A DNA stretch of 36,989 bases from Pectobacterium brasiliense (lineage in GTDB: Bacteria > Pseudomonadota > Gammaproteobacteria > Enterobacterales > Enterobacteriaceae), in assembly GCF_013449685.1 (NCBI RefSeq), contig NZ_JACDSF010000074.1, positions 1-36,989 on the forward strand, in the 5' to 3' direction. Each line of letters opens with the position of its first letter. Position 1 is the first letter of the stretch. This document shows, one piece after another, positions 15,778 to 24,257 of the stretch. The notes below the pieces were generated by a model, which had not been told where the DNA came from, did no database searches, and worked only from the letters and a program-made list of their open reading frames with translations. A program made the translations under genes and the position numbers.

Positions 15778-18531
15778 CTATGTGATTACTGCATTGATTC
15801 GTTTGTATCTTTGGGTAAAGGCTTCTCTGCCACCTTCCATCACTCGGCATATCTCATCGCGTATGGAAGGTTCTTGAAGACCCCCTTGCGTCACAATTCT
15901 GGTTTGACCAGACCGAATATCAAGGGCAATGACGTTTTCCGCGTCACCATTCACGACGATGTTAGCGTTGTGCGTGACCACTAAAACCTGTCGTTTTTGT
16001 TTGATCTCACGCAATTGCGTCACGATCAGATCATAGATCAAGTGGTTATCAAGATCATCCTCAGGCTGATCAAGTACAAGAGGCTCATTGCCATATGAAA
16101 GGATAAATGCAAGGAGAGCCGCCGTTTTTTGACCCGGAGATCCTTGCTCTACGGGTTTGAAACTCTCGCCGTTCTTAAGGCTATATCTGATATCCAGAGA
16201 ATCACCTGGAAACCAGCATTGAATTCGATCTATCTGTTCCGGAGTTAGCCCCTGAATGTGGGATACAAAACGTCGATCTTTGCAGGAATCCACCGCTATA
16301 GTATCGTTTTCATGGATTGCAAGTAGCGATGATTTTAATTTCTCAATTTTATCATCCATAGTTTTGGATTGGTCTTGCGTTAAATAAGCCAGCAAGCCCT
16401 CATCCCCGTCAACAACCCCAATGTCGCGGTCAAATCCGCCACTACTGCGGCCGATCAGGTTACGGAATTCTTCCTCAACCGTAAGCTTGTTTCCAAACGG
16501 AATGACACTGATCTGTACATATGAATTGCCGACTAGGGTATCCTTGAGAAAGTCCTCACGAAGCTTGGTTATCAATGCTCGATGCTCATGGAGCTTGACC
16601 AGGTATTCTTCCGCGCTTTTCTGATGCTGCGTAAGAGCTTCTCTTTTTTTGTCGAATCCCTTGAGCTTATCTTCGAAATCTTGTCGCTGCTTAACCAGAA
16701 CACCATATGCAGATGGATCACCTGCATCTGCTGCGCTGAGTTGACCGAGGAGGCCGGTGTATTCCTGGCTCGCCGCTGTAATTCTTTTCGATATTCCCAA
16801 GTCTGACCGCGCTTGATTCCATGAGTTCTTCACATCATCAATCCGCTGCGCGATCGAGTTCATATCTATCTGAAGCTTCTCAAACGTCGCACGGATGCCC
16901 TTGACAGTATCGAAGAGTTCTTTGTCATCCGTATTTCCAATGTCGAAATATTGTAAATCCAATTCTGCTGGCAGTAGGCTTCTAGAAATATCTCGGACCT
17001 GTTCGGCGGAACCCTCCCAAGTTGTTACCCAGGAGTCCATAGCCTTACTTTGGTTCTGTCTGAGTTGGTAAGCCTTAAGGACATCCGCGTGGCCCGCCTT
17101 TTCAAAAACATCGAGTTTGCGTTTGACGTCTTCAAGCTGACCTTTAGTTACCGACTCCTCCTGAAGCCCGGCCTGAACTTCACGCTCCTGGGCGCGAAGC
17201 GAGAGATATTTGGAAACCAATTCGTCCAACTTAAGCTGCCAATCACGATGATTGACCACCGGAGCATCATCGACAACCTGTAAGAGTGCTTGGGGATGCT
17301 TTGCCAATTCGAATATCTGTTTCTGGCTGTAAATCCTGACAGGAAATCGTTGTGCTATGTCTCCCTCGGAAGCACACCAGACTCCGGGAGCGGTCTCTTC
17401 CTCGATGTCGTATATGTCGTCGGTATTAGACCAGGTGATTCGAAAACGGCCACCGTCTTTTCGAAAGCCTACAGTAATTTTCGTGGAATCTTTTAACAGC
17501 CCTTCATCTTGGCGGTCTTTCGAAGTTTGACTATATTTGGTAAATTCCTTCTCAAGGCTCTTGGGGATTTCTCCCTTCCGTTTAAGAGCAATCCGCAGGA
17601 ATTCCAACGAAGTCGATTTCCCAGTGCCTCGTCCACCAATGATAGTGTTGAGCCAGGGGTTCAATTGACAAGATAAAGATTGCCCTCGCCCTAAGTACTT
17701 CGCATCATCAACCACGATACTTTCGATGGCGAGTTGTCCATGGATATTGGGGTCACCAGTGAAGTTGTCCGACCGCTTCAGTGAAAGAACCCCATCAATG
17801 AGCGCCAGCCGTAATCCGTCATAAGATGGCTCCGACATTTTTACCCAAGTGAAATGGCTACCTGGGTAGCGTTGATTTCCGGTACCGGACGGATGATGGG
17901 AATCGGTTCCAATAACCTCTGCCCAATTCAAATTCTTGCCAATGTAGAGCTGCGGTTTTGGTTTAGCAAGGTCCGTTACTTCCATAGCAAAAACACATTT
18001 GTTGTCAAGCACCTGCTCTAGTGTGTTGCCCGTACAGACCGTAAAAAGTCCGCTAGCCTGATCTACATGAGCAGGTATTGCAAGCCCTCCTGACCTAGCA
18101 ATTTCGTCGATCACCTCAACTGCCGAGCATTCAGAGCAGCCGTCGCTCTTTCCTTTGGTGGCGCGATACCTGACCGCACCAAGCAGTGAGTCGATATCAG
18201 AGGTTGTCTTGTCTTCTCCGAAAATGGCCAGAATATGGATATTCCCCTGAACAGTAAGCTCAACGCCTGGGAATAAGTAGAGTGGTCGATAATCCTCGTG
18301 ACTCTCAGATGCCAGTTCCTTGAGTGCGTGCTTGAGCGGATCAATCCAGGCGCCTGAATTATGGTCCGTTACAGCAACACAATCGATGCCTTGTCGCATG
18401 TAGTTGAGCAGCCAATCCTTATGAGTGATCTGCATATACTGTGCCTGATTAGGGCCTTTTCCATAATCGTCCGATGCCGGAGTGTGATTATGGAAGTCGA
18501 ATTTCCACCACCGAGAACCAATCCAGTTCAT
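15778..18531 (-). CDS. TrlF-like PHP-domain plus SMC/ABC-type ATPase
   Basis: The 917-residue protein joins two domains. The PHP phosphoesterase at about 10-215 shows FDFHNHTP (H14, H16), AVTDHNSG (D56, H57), GVEL (E91), PAHVD (H155) and GTDSHH (D210). The SMC/RecF-like ATPase has Walker A GGRGTGKST at 299-307, a long coiled coil at ~430-650, signature EQGSPGQKTAALLAF, Walker B PLVLDQPEDDLDN from 817 and H-loop VVTHNAN. NCBI calls proteins of this layout TrlF family, by my memory. The predicted action is ATP-gated cleavage of nucleic acid or nucleotide. It is a likely anti-phage ATPase. The RBS is AGGAAC before ATG 18531. A HEPN gene lies upstream on the same strand, 150 bases away. Confidence 0.8.
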   Translation of the reverse strand: MNWIGSRWWKFDFHNHTPASDDYGKGPNQAQYMQITHKDWLLNYMRQGIDCVAVTDHNSGAWIDPLKHALKELASESHEDYRPLYLFPGVELTVQGNIHILAIFGEDKTTSDIDSLLGAVRYRATKGKSDGCSECSAVEVIDEIARSGGLAIPAHVDQASGLFTVCTGNTLEQVLDNKCVFAMEVTDLAKPKPQLYIGKNLNWAEVIGTDSHHPSGTGNQRYPGSHFTWVKMSEPSYDGLRLALIDGVLSLKRSDNFTGDPNIHGQLAIESIVVDDAKYLGRGQSLSCQLNPWLNTIIGGRGTGKSTSLEFLRIALKRKGEIPKSLEKEFTKYSQTSKDRQDEGLLKDSTKITVGFRKDGGRFRITWSNTDDIYDIEEETAPGVWCASEGDIAQRFPVRIYSQKQIFELAKHPQALLQVVDDAPVVNHRDWQLKLDELVSKYLSLRAQEREVQAGLQEESVTKGQLEDVKRKLDVFEKAGHADVLKAYQLRQNQSKAMDSWVTTWEGSAEQVRDISRSLLPAELDLQYFDIGNTDDKELFDTVKGIRATFEKLQIDMNSIAQRIDDVKNSWNQARSDLGISKRITAASQEYTGLLGQLSAADAGDPSAYGVLVKQRQDFEDKLKGFDKKREALTQHQKSAEEYLVKLHEHRALITKLREDFLKDTLVGNSYVQISVIPFGNKLTVEEEFRNLIGRSSGGFDRDIGVVDGDEGLLAYLTQDQSKTMDDKIEKLKSSLLAIHENDTIAVDSCKDRRFVSHIQGLTPEQIDRIQCWFPGDSLDIRYSLKNGESFKPVEQGSPGQKTAALLAFILSYGNEPLVLDQPEDDLDNHLIYDLIVTQLREIKQKRQVLVVTHNANIVVNGDAENVIALDIRSGQTRIVTQGGLQEPSIRDEICRVMEGGREAFTQRYKRINAVIT

Positions 18532-18618
18532 TTGTACCGTTCCTGTTCTTCTTATTAGTGCGGCTGCGCGAGGTCGCTAACTTTGCAAACTAGATTACCT
18601 TGTAAGGTTGGAAAGTCC

Positions 18619-18681
18619 AACTTCCGCTCCTCGCTCAAGGCAGACCTTCAGCGTCACGTGCTTTTTTGCTATGTGCCACAT
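18619..18681. repeat. interspersed imperfect dyad repeat, copy C
   Basis: Starts AACTTCCGCTCCTCGCTC, then AAGGCAGACCTTCAGCGTCACGTG (closely matching copy B), and ends in GCTATGTGCCA. The right arm is decayed and abuts the stop of the HEPN gene, so the repeat separates the two genes. Confidence 0.5.
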
Positions 18682-19422
18682 TCAGGCTTTGGGGCTACTA
18701 TCGTTTTTGCTCTGATAGTATTTAATTCGGCCTAAAAACTTTTCCAAACCTGACCATTCGACATTATTCTTTCGGTTTTCCGGTTTCTTGAAGAACGCAT
18801 GAAAATCTTTTCGTTCTTTTTCCGACATTTGTGGCATAACTTCCTGTAACAGTGGTGGAATTCTCCAGCCCTGGATTCTCATTTTGTCCCCTCGTATGCC
18901 ATCATTAAGTTCCAGGAACATCTTGTAGGTCACCACCAATTTCTCTCCTGGTGGGAGCAACCATTCTAGCGCTTCAAATCGAATCCCGTTGTCCGGCACA
19001 ATAGACTTGTTATGGATTATGCAGTGCCGAATTTTGCGTAAGTCCCCCATTAAAGGGCATTCAATATACTGAGCATCTAAGCCAGTAACTTTAGCGAGTC
19101 GGTGGCGATAAACCTCATCCCACAGAGAGTACATGATACTTAGCAAGGATTTTGCTAACTCGTTAGAGAAATAGCCATCTTTCTTGCATTTCTCAATACA
19201 CTCCACCGTGTCTATTCTTGCGTGCATCTTTGGATTTTTTGCTACATCCGACCCGATCCAGATACGGTGCCCCTTTTCAAAGGAGTGTTTTGCTAGTTCT
19301 TCCCCCTGTTGCGCGATGCCCTCAGTCGCGAACGAAAAACAGACGACATACTCATCAAACGTATTGATGATGTCGTCCATCACCGCCAACACGGCCTCGT
19401 CATTTTTTTTTTTATGTTCCAC
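18682..19422 (-). CDS. HEPN-motif protein (putative RNase)
   Basis: The 246-residue protein has GDLRKIRHCIIHNKSI at about 126-141. R132-x4-H137 is the catalytic RX4-6H motif of HEPN ribonucleases, in its usual 'D-x-R-x-x-R-x-x-x-x-H-N' context. The helical segment before it (NELAKSLLSIMYSLWDEVYR) is consistent with the four-helix HEPN fold. The start is a GTG at 19422 with AAGGA nine bases upstream. Codons 4-7 are a run of 11 A residues, so reading frame slippage there is possible. HEPN proteins in defence islands cleave tRNA or mRNA to stop phage growth. No cognate antitoxin is adjacent. The TrlF-like gene downstream may be its partner or simply a neighbour. Confidence 0.65.
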   Translation of the reverse strand: MEHKKKNDEAVLAVMDDIINTFDEYVVCFSFATEGIAQQGEELAKHSFEKGHRIWIGSDVAKNPKMHARIDTVECIEKCKKDGYFSNELAKSLLSIMYSLWDEVYRHRLAKVTGLDAQYIECPLMGDLRKIRHCIIHNKSIVPDNGIRFEALEWLLPPGEKLVVTYKMFLELNDGIRGDKMRIQGWRIPPLLQEVMPQMSEKERKDFHAFFKKPENRKNNVEWSGLEKFLGRIKYYQSKNDSSPKA

Positions 19423-19680
19423 TTACTACATCCTTATTTTGAGTTACAGGGGTGAGTTTGGAGATCCGACTTTATTGTACTTTAAGCCTGATTTTTGAAC
19501 AGGCTTGCCTATAGCCATATGGCGCACTCGCGTCCTATACACCGTTTTCCGTGGATTTTGTTTAGTCGGATATGGATCAACTACAATTACCGTTTTACGC
19601 TGATGACAATGGAGGTCGCAGTCATGCTGGATAGGGTTGTTTTGTTTAATTTAGCAGAATGTGCCAGCCGCTATCATTTT

Positions 19681-19725
19681 GACGTCCGCTCCTCGCTCAA
19701 AGCTGTCTGTCGATGTCTTATGTAC
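19681..19725. repeat. interspersed imperfect dyad repeat, copy D (left arm)
   Basis: GACGTCCGCTCCTCGCTCAA followed by a diverged tail. Only the left half is clear. It lies in the 430-base gap (19423-19814) upstream of the HEPN gene, which holds no supported gene. A 115-codon forward frame there has no support. Confidence 0.4.
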
Positions 19726-19814
19726 AGTAACAGCGTGACAGGCATTTTTGTGCCAATAGCAAAAGTTGCAAAAAGCCATATAAGGCTAACCAGCCGTGGA
19801 GATCATGTAAGTCT

Positions 19815-19945
19815 CCCTGTTTTAATTTTAGACAATTCTTGATATTTCCGTTTTCAGCCATCGACCGGTATTCTTCCGACGTCAGATGATTCAGGGATTA
19901 ATGAGGTCGCTCGCTGTTATATTCCATCAGCCAGCAGTCTTTAAC
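19815..19945 (-). pseudogene. IS3-family OrfB C-terminal remnant
   Basis: Read on the minus strand: CWLMEYNSERPH, a TAA where a codon is expected, then SLNHLTSEEYRSMAENGNIK. The 'EYNxERPHxSLxxLTPEEY' pattern is the end of IS3-family OrfB transposases. There is no catalytic core. It shows an older IS3 insertion beside the IS200 element. Confidence 0.7.
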
Positions 19946-20021
19946 CTACACAAGGTGTTTGAAGGAGAGCTGAAGTTACTATGATTGATAAAGGTGAGAT
20001 ACAGGATTTAAGAAAAAAGTA

Positions 20022-20650
20022 AAAATCCGCCTTCATAGAAGGCGGCTTTGATTTCGCCCCATAGGGGCGCTCTAAGTTCGGACTCTTAGAGCCCTCTCTT
20101 CACACTTCCTGTAACGACAGTTGATTATCGTCATGTTCATGTTTTTCCTGGTACTTTACGTACTTACGGATCATTTCTGCATTCACACCTACGGTGTCTA
20201 CACAATATCCTTTAGCCCAGAAGTGGTTTCCCCAAAGCTTGTGCTTCCTGAGATAAGGGAATTTATTAAACAATCTGATTGCGGTTCTACCTTTGAGATG
20301 TCCCATTACGTTTGAGACTGATACCATGGGCGGGATCCTCACTAGCAGGTGAACATGATCTACCTGCACATTTAGCTCAACTATTTGTATTTTAAGCTGC
20401 TCGCTTAAAATACAAATTTGTCGATACACTTCTTTTCCTACATTTCCTTTCAGGATCCTGAAACGGCATTTAGGCGTCCAGACGATATGATATTGACAAT
20501 GCCATAGCACGTGGGAAGCTCTCTGAAACCTACTCATGTTTAATTTCCTTATCAGTTGTGGGGACAACAGAAAGGATTCTGACATGGGTAGGTTTTTACA
20601 GGCGGAGCCATAACCAAGTCGATGACCACGTCCATAGGACGTGGTTTTAA
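20022..20650 (-). mobile_element. IS200/IS605-type element
   Basis: The transposase is flanked by stable hairpins. At the 3' side CCGCCTTC-ATA-GAAGGCGG (20027-20045) is followed by two further small hairpins at 20054-20092. At the 5' side is CCACGTCC-ATA-GGACGTGG (20626-20644). Subterminal hairpins without inverted terminal repeats are the mark of IS200/IS605, which moves as single-stranded DNA. The exact ends could not be fixed. Confidence 0.7.
20100..20537 (-). CDS. tnpA: IS200-type Y1 HUH transposase TnpA
   Basis: About 145 residues starting MSRFQRASHVLWHCQYHIVW. The HUH motif is VDHVHLLV, and the catalytic Tyr is probably in AKGYCVDTVG or RKYVKYQ near the C-terminus. The length fits IS200 TnpA (about 150). 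I chose ATG 20537 (AAGGA upstream) over an upstream extension to 20585. A short palindrome (GTTGT..ACAAC) at 20553-20566 sits just upstream of the binding site, as in IS200 elements whose leader keeps transposase low. It appears intact. Confidence 0.9.
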   Translation of the reverse strand: MSRFQRASHVLWHCQYHIVWTPKCRFRILKGNVGKEVYRQICILSEQLKIQIVELNVQVDHVHLLVRIPPMVSVSNVMGHLKGRTAIRLFNKFPYLRKHKLWGNHFWAKGYCVDTVGVNAEMIRKYVKYQEKHEHDDNQLSLQEV

Positions 20651-20662
20651 GTTAGGAATAAT

Positions 20663-20695
20663 AAAAGCCAGAATGAAAAATTATTCTGGCTTTTT
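20663..20695 (-). terminator. rho-independent terminator of the KAP gene
   Basis: AAAGCCAGAAT pairs with ATTCTGGCTTT, with T-rich sequence on both sides, so it can work in both directions. It lies directly after the KAP NTPase stop at 20698. Confidence 0.75.
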
Positions 20696-20697
20696 AA

Positions 20698-21999
20698 TTA
20701 TTCAACCAGCAAGTTTTCGATAAACTCAATACTGCCTGTTATCACCTTCAACTGGTCACCAAATGTGTCATTGAAAACTGTTCTGCTCTCCGATTCAGGA
20801 ATGTTATTGAACTCTTCTTCCGACATGTATTCTGTATTAATTGCGACAAAGAATGGATTAATAGGTTTTAACTTATGGGTATCTGGTAGCTTCAGAATCC
20901 CCATTAGTTCACTTCTTGACTTGATCTCATGATCTCTAACGCGTCTATAATTAACTTCATCTTTAACCTTGAGAAATACAAGTATTGCAACTCCAATTTG
21001 ATTCTCCCATCTTAATCTTTCAGGTGCTGCTGCAAGAACAAGTATTTGTAGGGCATAGCATCTTTCATAATCACGCAGTGAACACCCATTTCCTTTGATA
21101 AGTGTTTTAAGACAGTCAAATGCCATTTTCTGTTCGTTATTTTCATTATCTAATGCTGCCTGGATTTTATCTGCGTAGATGTCAATAACGTGATTATTTT
21201 GCGACTGTCGATTATAAGTAGGCAAGTTAAACCAGAAATGGATGAACTTATTTAGGTATGTATTTACGTCAATATCACCGTAAGTTTTCTTTATTATACT
21301 TAAGTGTTGCTTCTTATTCGTTGCAAGAATGAAGAATATGTTCTTACTGTTAAATATATGCTTTACACGTTCAAGTAGCTCAAGGGAGTAATTAGGTCTC
21401 GCCCTATCAAGTTCATCAATAATGAAAATTAATTTTTTATCCTCCGCAATTTCAGAGAGTACTGTTTTGAAATGTTCAATAGTTTTCTCTTCTTGCTCAG
21501 CTCCTTTAAGTTTTTCTTCAATATAGGTTTCTATCGGATTTGAAATTGCATCTGAGACACTCTCGCTAATATCTTCAATGTCCGAACCTTTAACCAAGCC
21601 TAAAGTAAGGGCTCCAATTCCAATTTTTGCGGCAGCTTTGAGTACTACACCGCCAACTTTTTTTGTTGCTTCAAGATATCTTTCTTTTAGATCGTTATCT
21701 TCAACTAAGGCATATAACTTAGCTGATAGGGCAACAAAGGGGTCACTCTGGAAATCGTTTTGAAATGCGTCGAAGTAAACCACTTTGAATTCATCATTCT
21801 TAATTATCTCCCCTTCCCACATTTTTAAGAATGTAGTTTTCCCACTCCCCCAATTATCGTCCAGAGCGATGACAAGGCTTTCATCTTCTGATTTCCTTAT
21901 AATATTTTCAAGTTTTTCACTTAGAGGTTTTCGATTAAATATATCATTTGTCCTGCTAAAACCTTCACTATAATCAACCAAAGGCATCGTTAATTTCAT
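20698..21999 (-). CDS. KAP family P-loop NTPase
   Basis: The 433-residue protein has Walker A DDNWGSGKTTF (48-57), the FDAFQNDFQSDPFVAL segment (76-91) and Walker B KLIFIIDELDRARP (189-202). FILATNKKQHL follows as sensor-type strand and helix. This is the KAP (Kidins220/ARMS and PifA) P-loop family. The phage-exclusion protein PifA of F is a member. In KAP proteins membrane helices are often inserted between Walker A and B. Here that insert (GVVLKAAAKIGIGALTLGLV, ~117-136) is only weakly hydrophobic, so the protein may be peripheral or soluble. AGGAGG just before ATG 21999 is a strong binding site. It is a single gene with its own terminator and likely acts in defence, inferred from the island. 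Confidence 0.8.
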   Translation of the reverse strand: MKLTMPLVDYSEGFSRTNDIFNRKPLSEKLENIIRKSEDESLVIALDDNWGSGKTTFLKMWEGEIIKNDEFKVVYFDAFQNDFQSDPFVALSAKLYALVEDNDLKERYLEATKKVGGVVLKAAAKIGIGALTLGLVKGSDIEDISESVSDAISNPIETYIEEKLKGAEQEEKTIEHFKTVLSEIAEDKKLIFIIDELDRARPNYSLELLERVKHIFNSKNIFFILATNKKQHLSIIKKTYGDIDVNTYLNKFIHFWFNLPTYNRQSQNNHVIDIYADKIQAALDNENNEQKMAFDCLKTLIKGNGCSLRDYERCYALQILVLAAAPERLRWENQIGVAILVFLKVKDEVNYRRVRDHEIKSRSELMGILKLPDTHKLKPINPFFVAINTEYMSEEEFNNIPESESRTVFNDTFGDQLKVITGSIEFIENLLVE

Positions 22000-22427
22000 T
22001 GGGACCTCCTAATTAATAATTGTGCCACACCTTGTCCTATTAAGCAGATGCTTCCGTTCTTGCTAATATAACCTACAACTTTTCTTTATTGAGATCGTTT
22101 AAAGAGTTGTTGGCCGGTTATCTAAATAATAAAACATCAAACTACGAGTTTCACACAACTTGCCATTAACCCGGCCATACCCATAGATGATCTTGAAAGC
22201 ATCTTCTATGTATACAAACTTATCGACTGTGAGTTCTTCATGTTGTGAGTAGGCTTTAACAATCAAGTAGAAGGTTGTAGTTTTTGAACATTCTGAAACA
22301 ACCATCATTATCAGGTTTGTATGATGAGAACAACCACACTTTTTGGCAGTATTGCTGCTCCACATTGAAACACACAGGATGATGTTAGTAATGTCCGCTT
22401 CACGCCCTGAGACATTCGACAAGCTTT
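22000..22427. other. gap between the KAP gene and IS110
   Basis: A 107-codon frame on the minus strand (22099-22422) has no binding site or family that I recognise. Its first codons lie in repeat-like sequence (AATGTCCGCTTCACGCCCTGAGACATTCGACAAGCTTTTTATG at about 22391-22433, in pieces), so it is doubtful. A related stretch GACATTCGAAAAGCTTTTATG occurs at 24921-24941. Confidence 0.35.
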
Positions 22428-23666
22428 TTATGGCTTCAGTAAGGGCGAGTGTCGCGCTTCGAGAGCCATCAAATACTTCGCTTCATCGTACTGGGTTCTG
22501 GTCTTCCAGCAGCGGTAAATGATCCTTATCCATTTGAATGCCAGAGCCCGGATGGCGGATTGATGAGATGTTCCCTTTTCTCGCTGCCCCTGATAATACA
22601 ATTTGGCCCAGTATGATGAGTTAATCGTCTTGGCAGCCCATTCAACAAAGGTCTGCCTGACGAACTTGGCACACTGCCATCGCCAGTGAACCCAGAATTT
22701 CTGGCCACTTCGTTCTGTCACCGGTGCAATACCTGCGTAGTTTTGAATTTCTTCAGCGCTGTTAAACCGGTCACGGTTATCACCAAGTGCAGCAAGCATC
22801 CGTGGGCCCATACACGGCCCCATGCCCGGAAGTGATTTGAAAAGCCCCGCATCTGGCAATATGTCAAACAGCGCTTCGATTCGTTCGTCATAGGTTTTGA
22901 TGATTTCACTCACGACTTTAATTTGTGTCGCCAGTGCGGTTGCCATCAAAGCATTAGCCTCTATAACACTCGGGTCTGTCGTCAATGGGATCGCATTATC
23001 AATACTCGCAACACGTTGCTCGGTAAGGGCCATTGCGCGGTCACCTCTGGCATTCAGAAAATTTCGGATCGTGTCGCGCCTGGCTCGTTTCAGTTGTTGC
23101 AGACTGGGCCACCGGATAATCAGTTCACACAACAGTAAGCTACCCCGATGTGAGAACCACTCCAGTGGCTGAGGATAATACTGTTTAAGCGTGTTGATTC
23201 TCCGGTTCACAAAGCGTCGTTTATCTTCAACCAACTGACGACGTTGCTCAACCAGTTGCTGAAGTAAGCGAATATCCGCATTGTCGGGTTCAATAGCTTT
23301 TATCTTTTGGGGATAACGCAGCATTAACTCAAATGCCAGCTCTGCATCCTGCGGGTCATCTTTAGCGCCGCTGGGCGAGAAGGCTCGCCGGTAACGAGCC
23401 AGGGACAAAGCGTGGACGGGGAAGACGGTGATAAAGGGATATTTTTGAAGAGCATATACCACGGGGCCCTTCTTCAGCTCGAGAGCTATGGCGATTCTGC
23501 CTTTTACTTTCTGGTGTAACTCAGTAAGCCAGGCATCAAGCGCTTCTGCTGTATGTTCAATCACATCGAATACGCGTTCACCGTTTTTAAACTGAACACA
23601 GACATCGTGTTTTTTATCCGCCCAGTCCAGACCAACATGAGCAGCAAACTGATCTATCGCAGTCAT
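22428..23666 (-). CDS. IS110-family transposase
   Basis: The protein of about 412 residues starts MTAIDQFAAHVGLDWADKK. The RuvC-like DEDD catalytic part is visible: GLDWADKKHDV, then IALELKKGPVVYAL and AFSPSGAKDDPQDAELAFEL. The C-terminal Tnp_20 domain has LPGMGPCMGPRMLAALGD and IQNYAGIAPVTERSG, with the HWRW-x-C segment after it. I chose ATG 23666 (GAGGAG seven bases upstream). It appears complete. IS110 enzymes use a structured bridge RNA made from the element's non-coding end to choose the target. That end would lie at about 23667-23870. Confidence 0.9.
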   Translation of the reverse strand: MTAIDQFAAHVGLDWADKKHDVCVQFKNGERVFDVIEHTAEALDAWLTELHQKVKGRIAIALELKKGPVVYALQKYPFITVFPVHALSLARYRRAFSPSGAKDDPQDAELAFELMLRYPQKIKAIEPDNADIRLLQQLVEQRRQLVEDKRRFVNRRINTLKQYYPQPLEWFSHRGSLLLCELIIRWPSLQQLKRARRDTIRNFLNARGDRAMALTEQRVASIDNAIPLTTDPSVIEANALMATALATQIKVVSEIIKTYDERIEALFDILPDAGLFKSLPGMGPCMGPRMLAALGDNRDRFNSAEEIQNYAGIAPVTERSGQKFWVHWRWQCAKFVRQTFVEWAAKTINSSYWAKLYYQGQREKGTSHQSAIRALAFKWIRIIYRCWKTRTQYDEAKYLMALEARHSPLLKP

Positions 23667-23870
23667 AACCAACTCCTCTTACCGGGGATTGGTATGCATT
23701 CCACGCTCTTCGAAAGAAATATAGCCAGCAGTTTATCTGCATGCCCTGAGTATTCGTTAGCGAACGTGGAGCACCTACTGGCTCGAAAGAAAAGCGGCGA
23801 TCATCGCATGATTCTCGCTCAATATTCGTAACCAGTAAGCGCATACCCTGAATCACTTCAAAGTGTAATT
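23667..23870 (-). ncRNA. candidate IS110 bridge RNA region (element left end)
   Basis: This ~200-base non-coding stretch lies just upstream of the IS110 transposase, where IS110-group elements encode their bridge RNA. Several short inverted repeats are visible, such as CCACG at 23700 facing CGTGG at 23766. There is no gene here. The RNA call is by position only, with no covariance check. The element boundary was not found. Confidence 0.35.
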
Positions 23871-23890
23871 CTCAGGGTGCGAATGACTAT

Positions 23891-23945
23891 ACCTCGCTCA
23901 GAGCGGACCTTAAGCTCAGTTACCAGGTCCGCTGCGTGCTATAAT
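23891..23945. repeat. interspersed imperfect dyad repeat, copy E
   Basis: ACCTCGCTCAGAGCGGACC, then CAGTTACCAGGTCCGCTGCGTGCT. GCGGACC and GGTCCGC are exact inverted copies, 20 bases apart. It lies next to the IS110 non-coding end. The rest of the stretch to 24257 has no supported gene apart from the AAGGAG of the next one. It includes a CATCCCCTG tandem repeat near 24040. Confidence 0.45.
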
Positions 23946-24257
23946 CGGATCTAATTGGGTAGAGCTGAATTTTGTAGGCACCCCAATGGAATCCAGCCTG
24001 AACTCTTGGGCTTTTTCGACTGATATTGATCTTGCATGCATCCCCTGCATCCCCTGCACTACCTGAGTTAGCACACTTGCATGGCACCCAGCTTCATCCT
24101 ACATTGCAACTGGATTTAGCAGAATTGCGCAGACGATGGGAGTTATACCAGCAAACATCTATACGTTGAGGTAAACGAATGAGAATCAGATTCAAATAAA
24201 CGGGTCGGTGAACGACCTAAATTATCCAGAGCAGATAAATCTAAGGAGATGTTTATC

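Noticed and set aside
19495-19842. 115-codon forward frame
   Set aside because: It runs through dyad repeat D and antisense to the IS3 remnant, with no binding site.
24030-24060. CATCCCCTG tandem repeat as a possible CRISPR or iteron
   Set aside because: There are only about two to three units with no spacers, so it is too short to be an array or origin.
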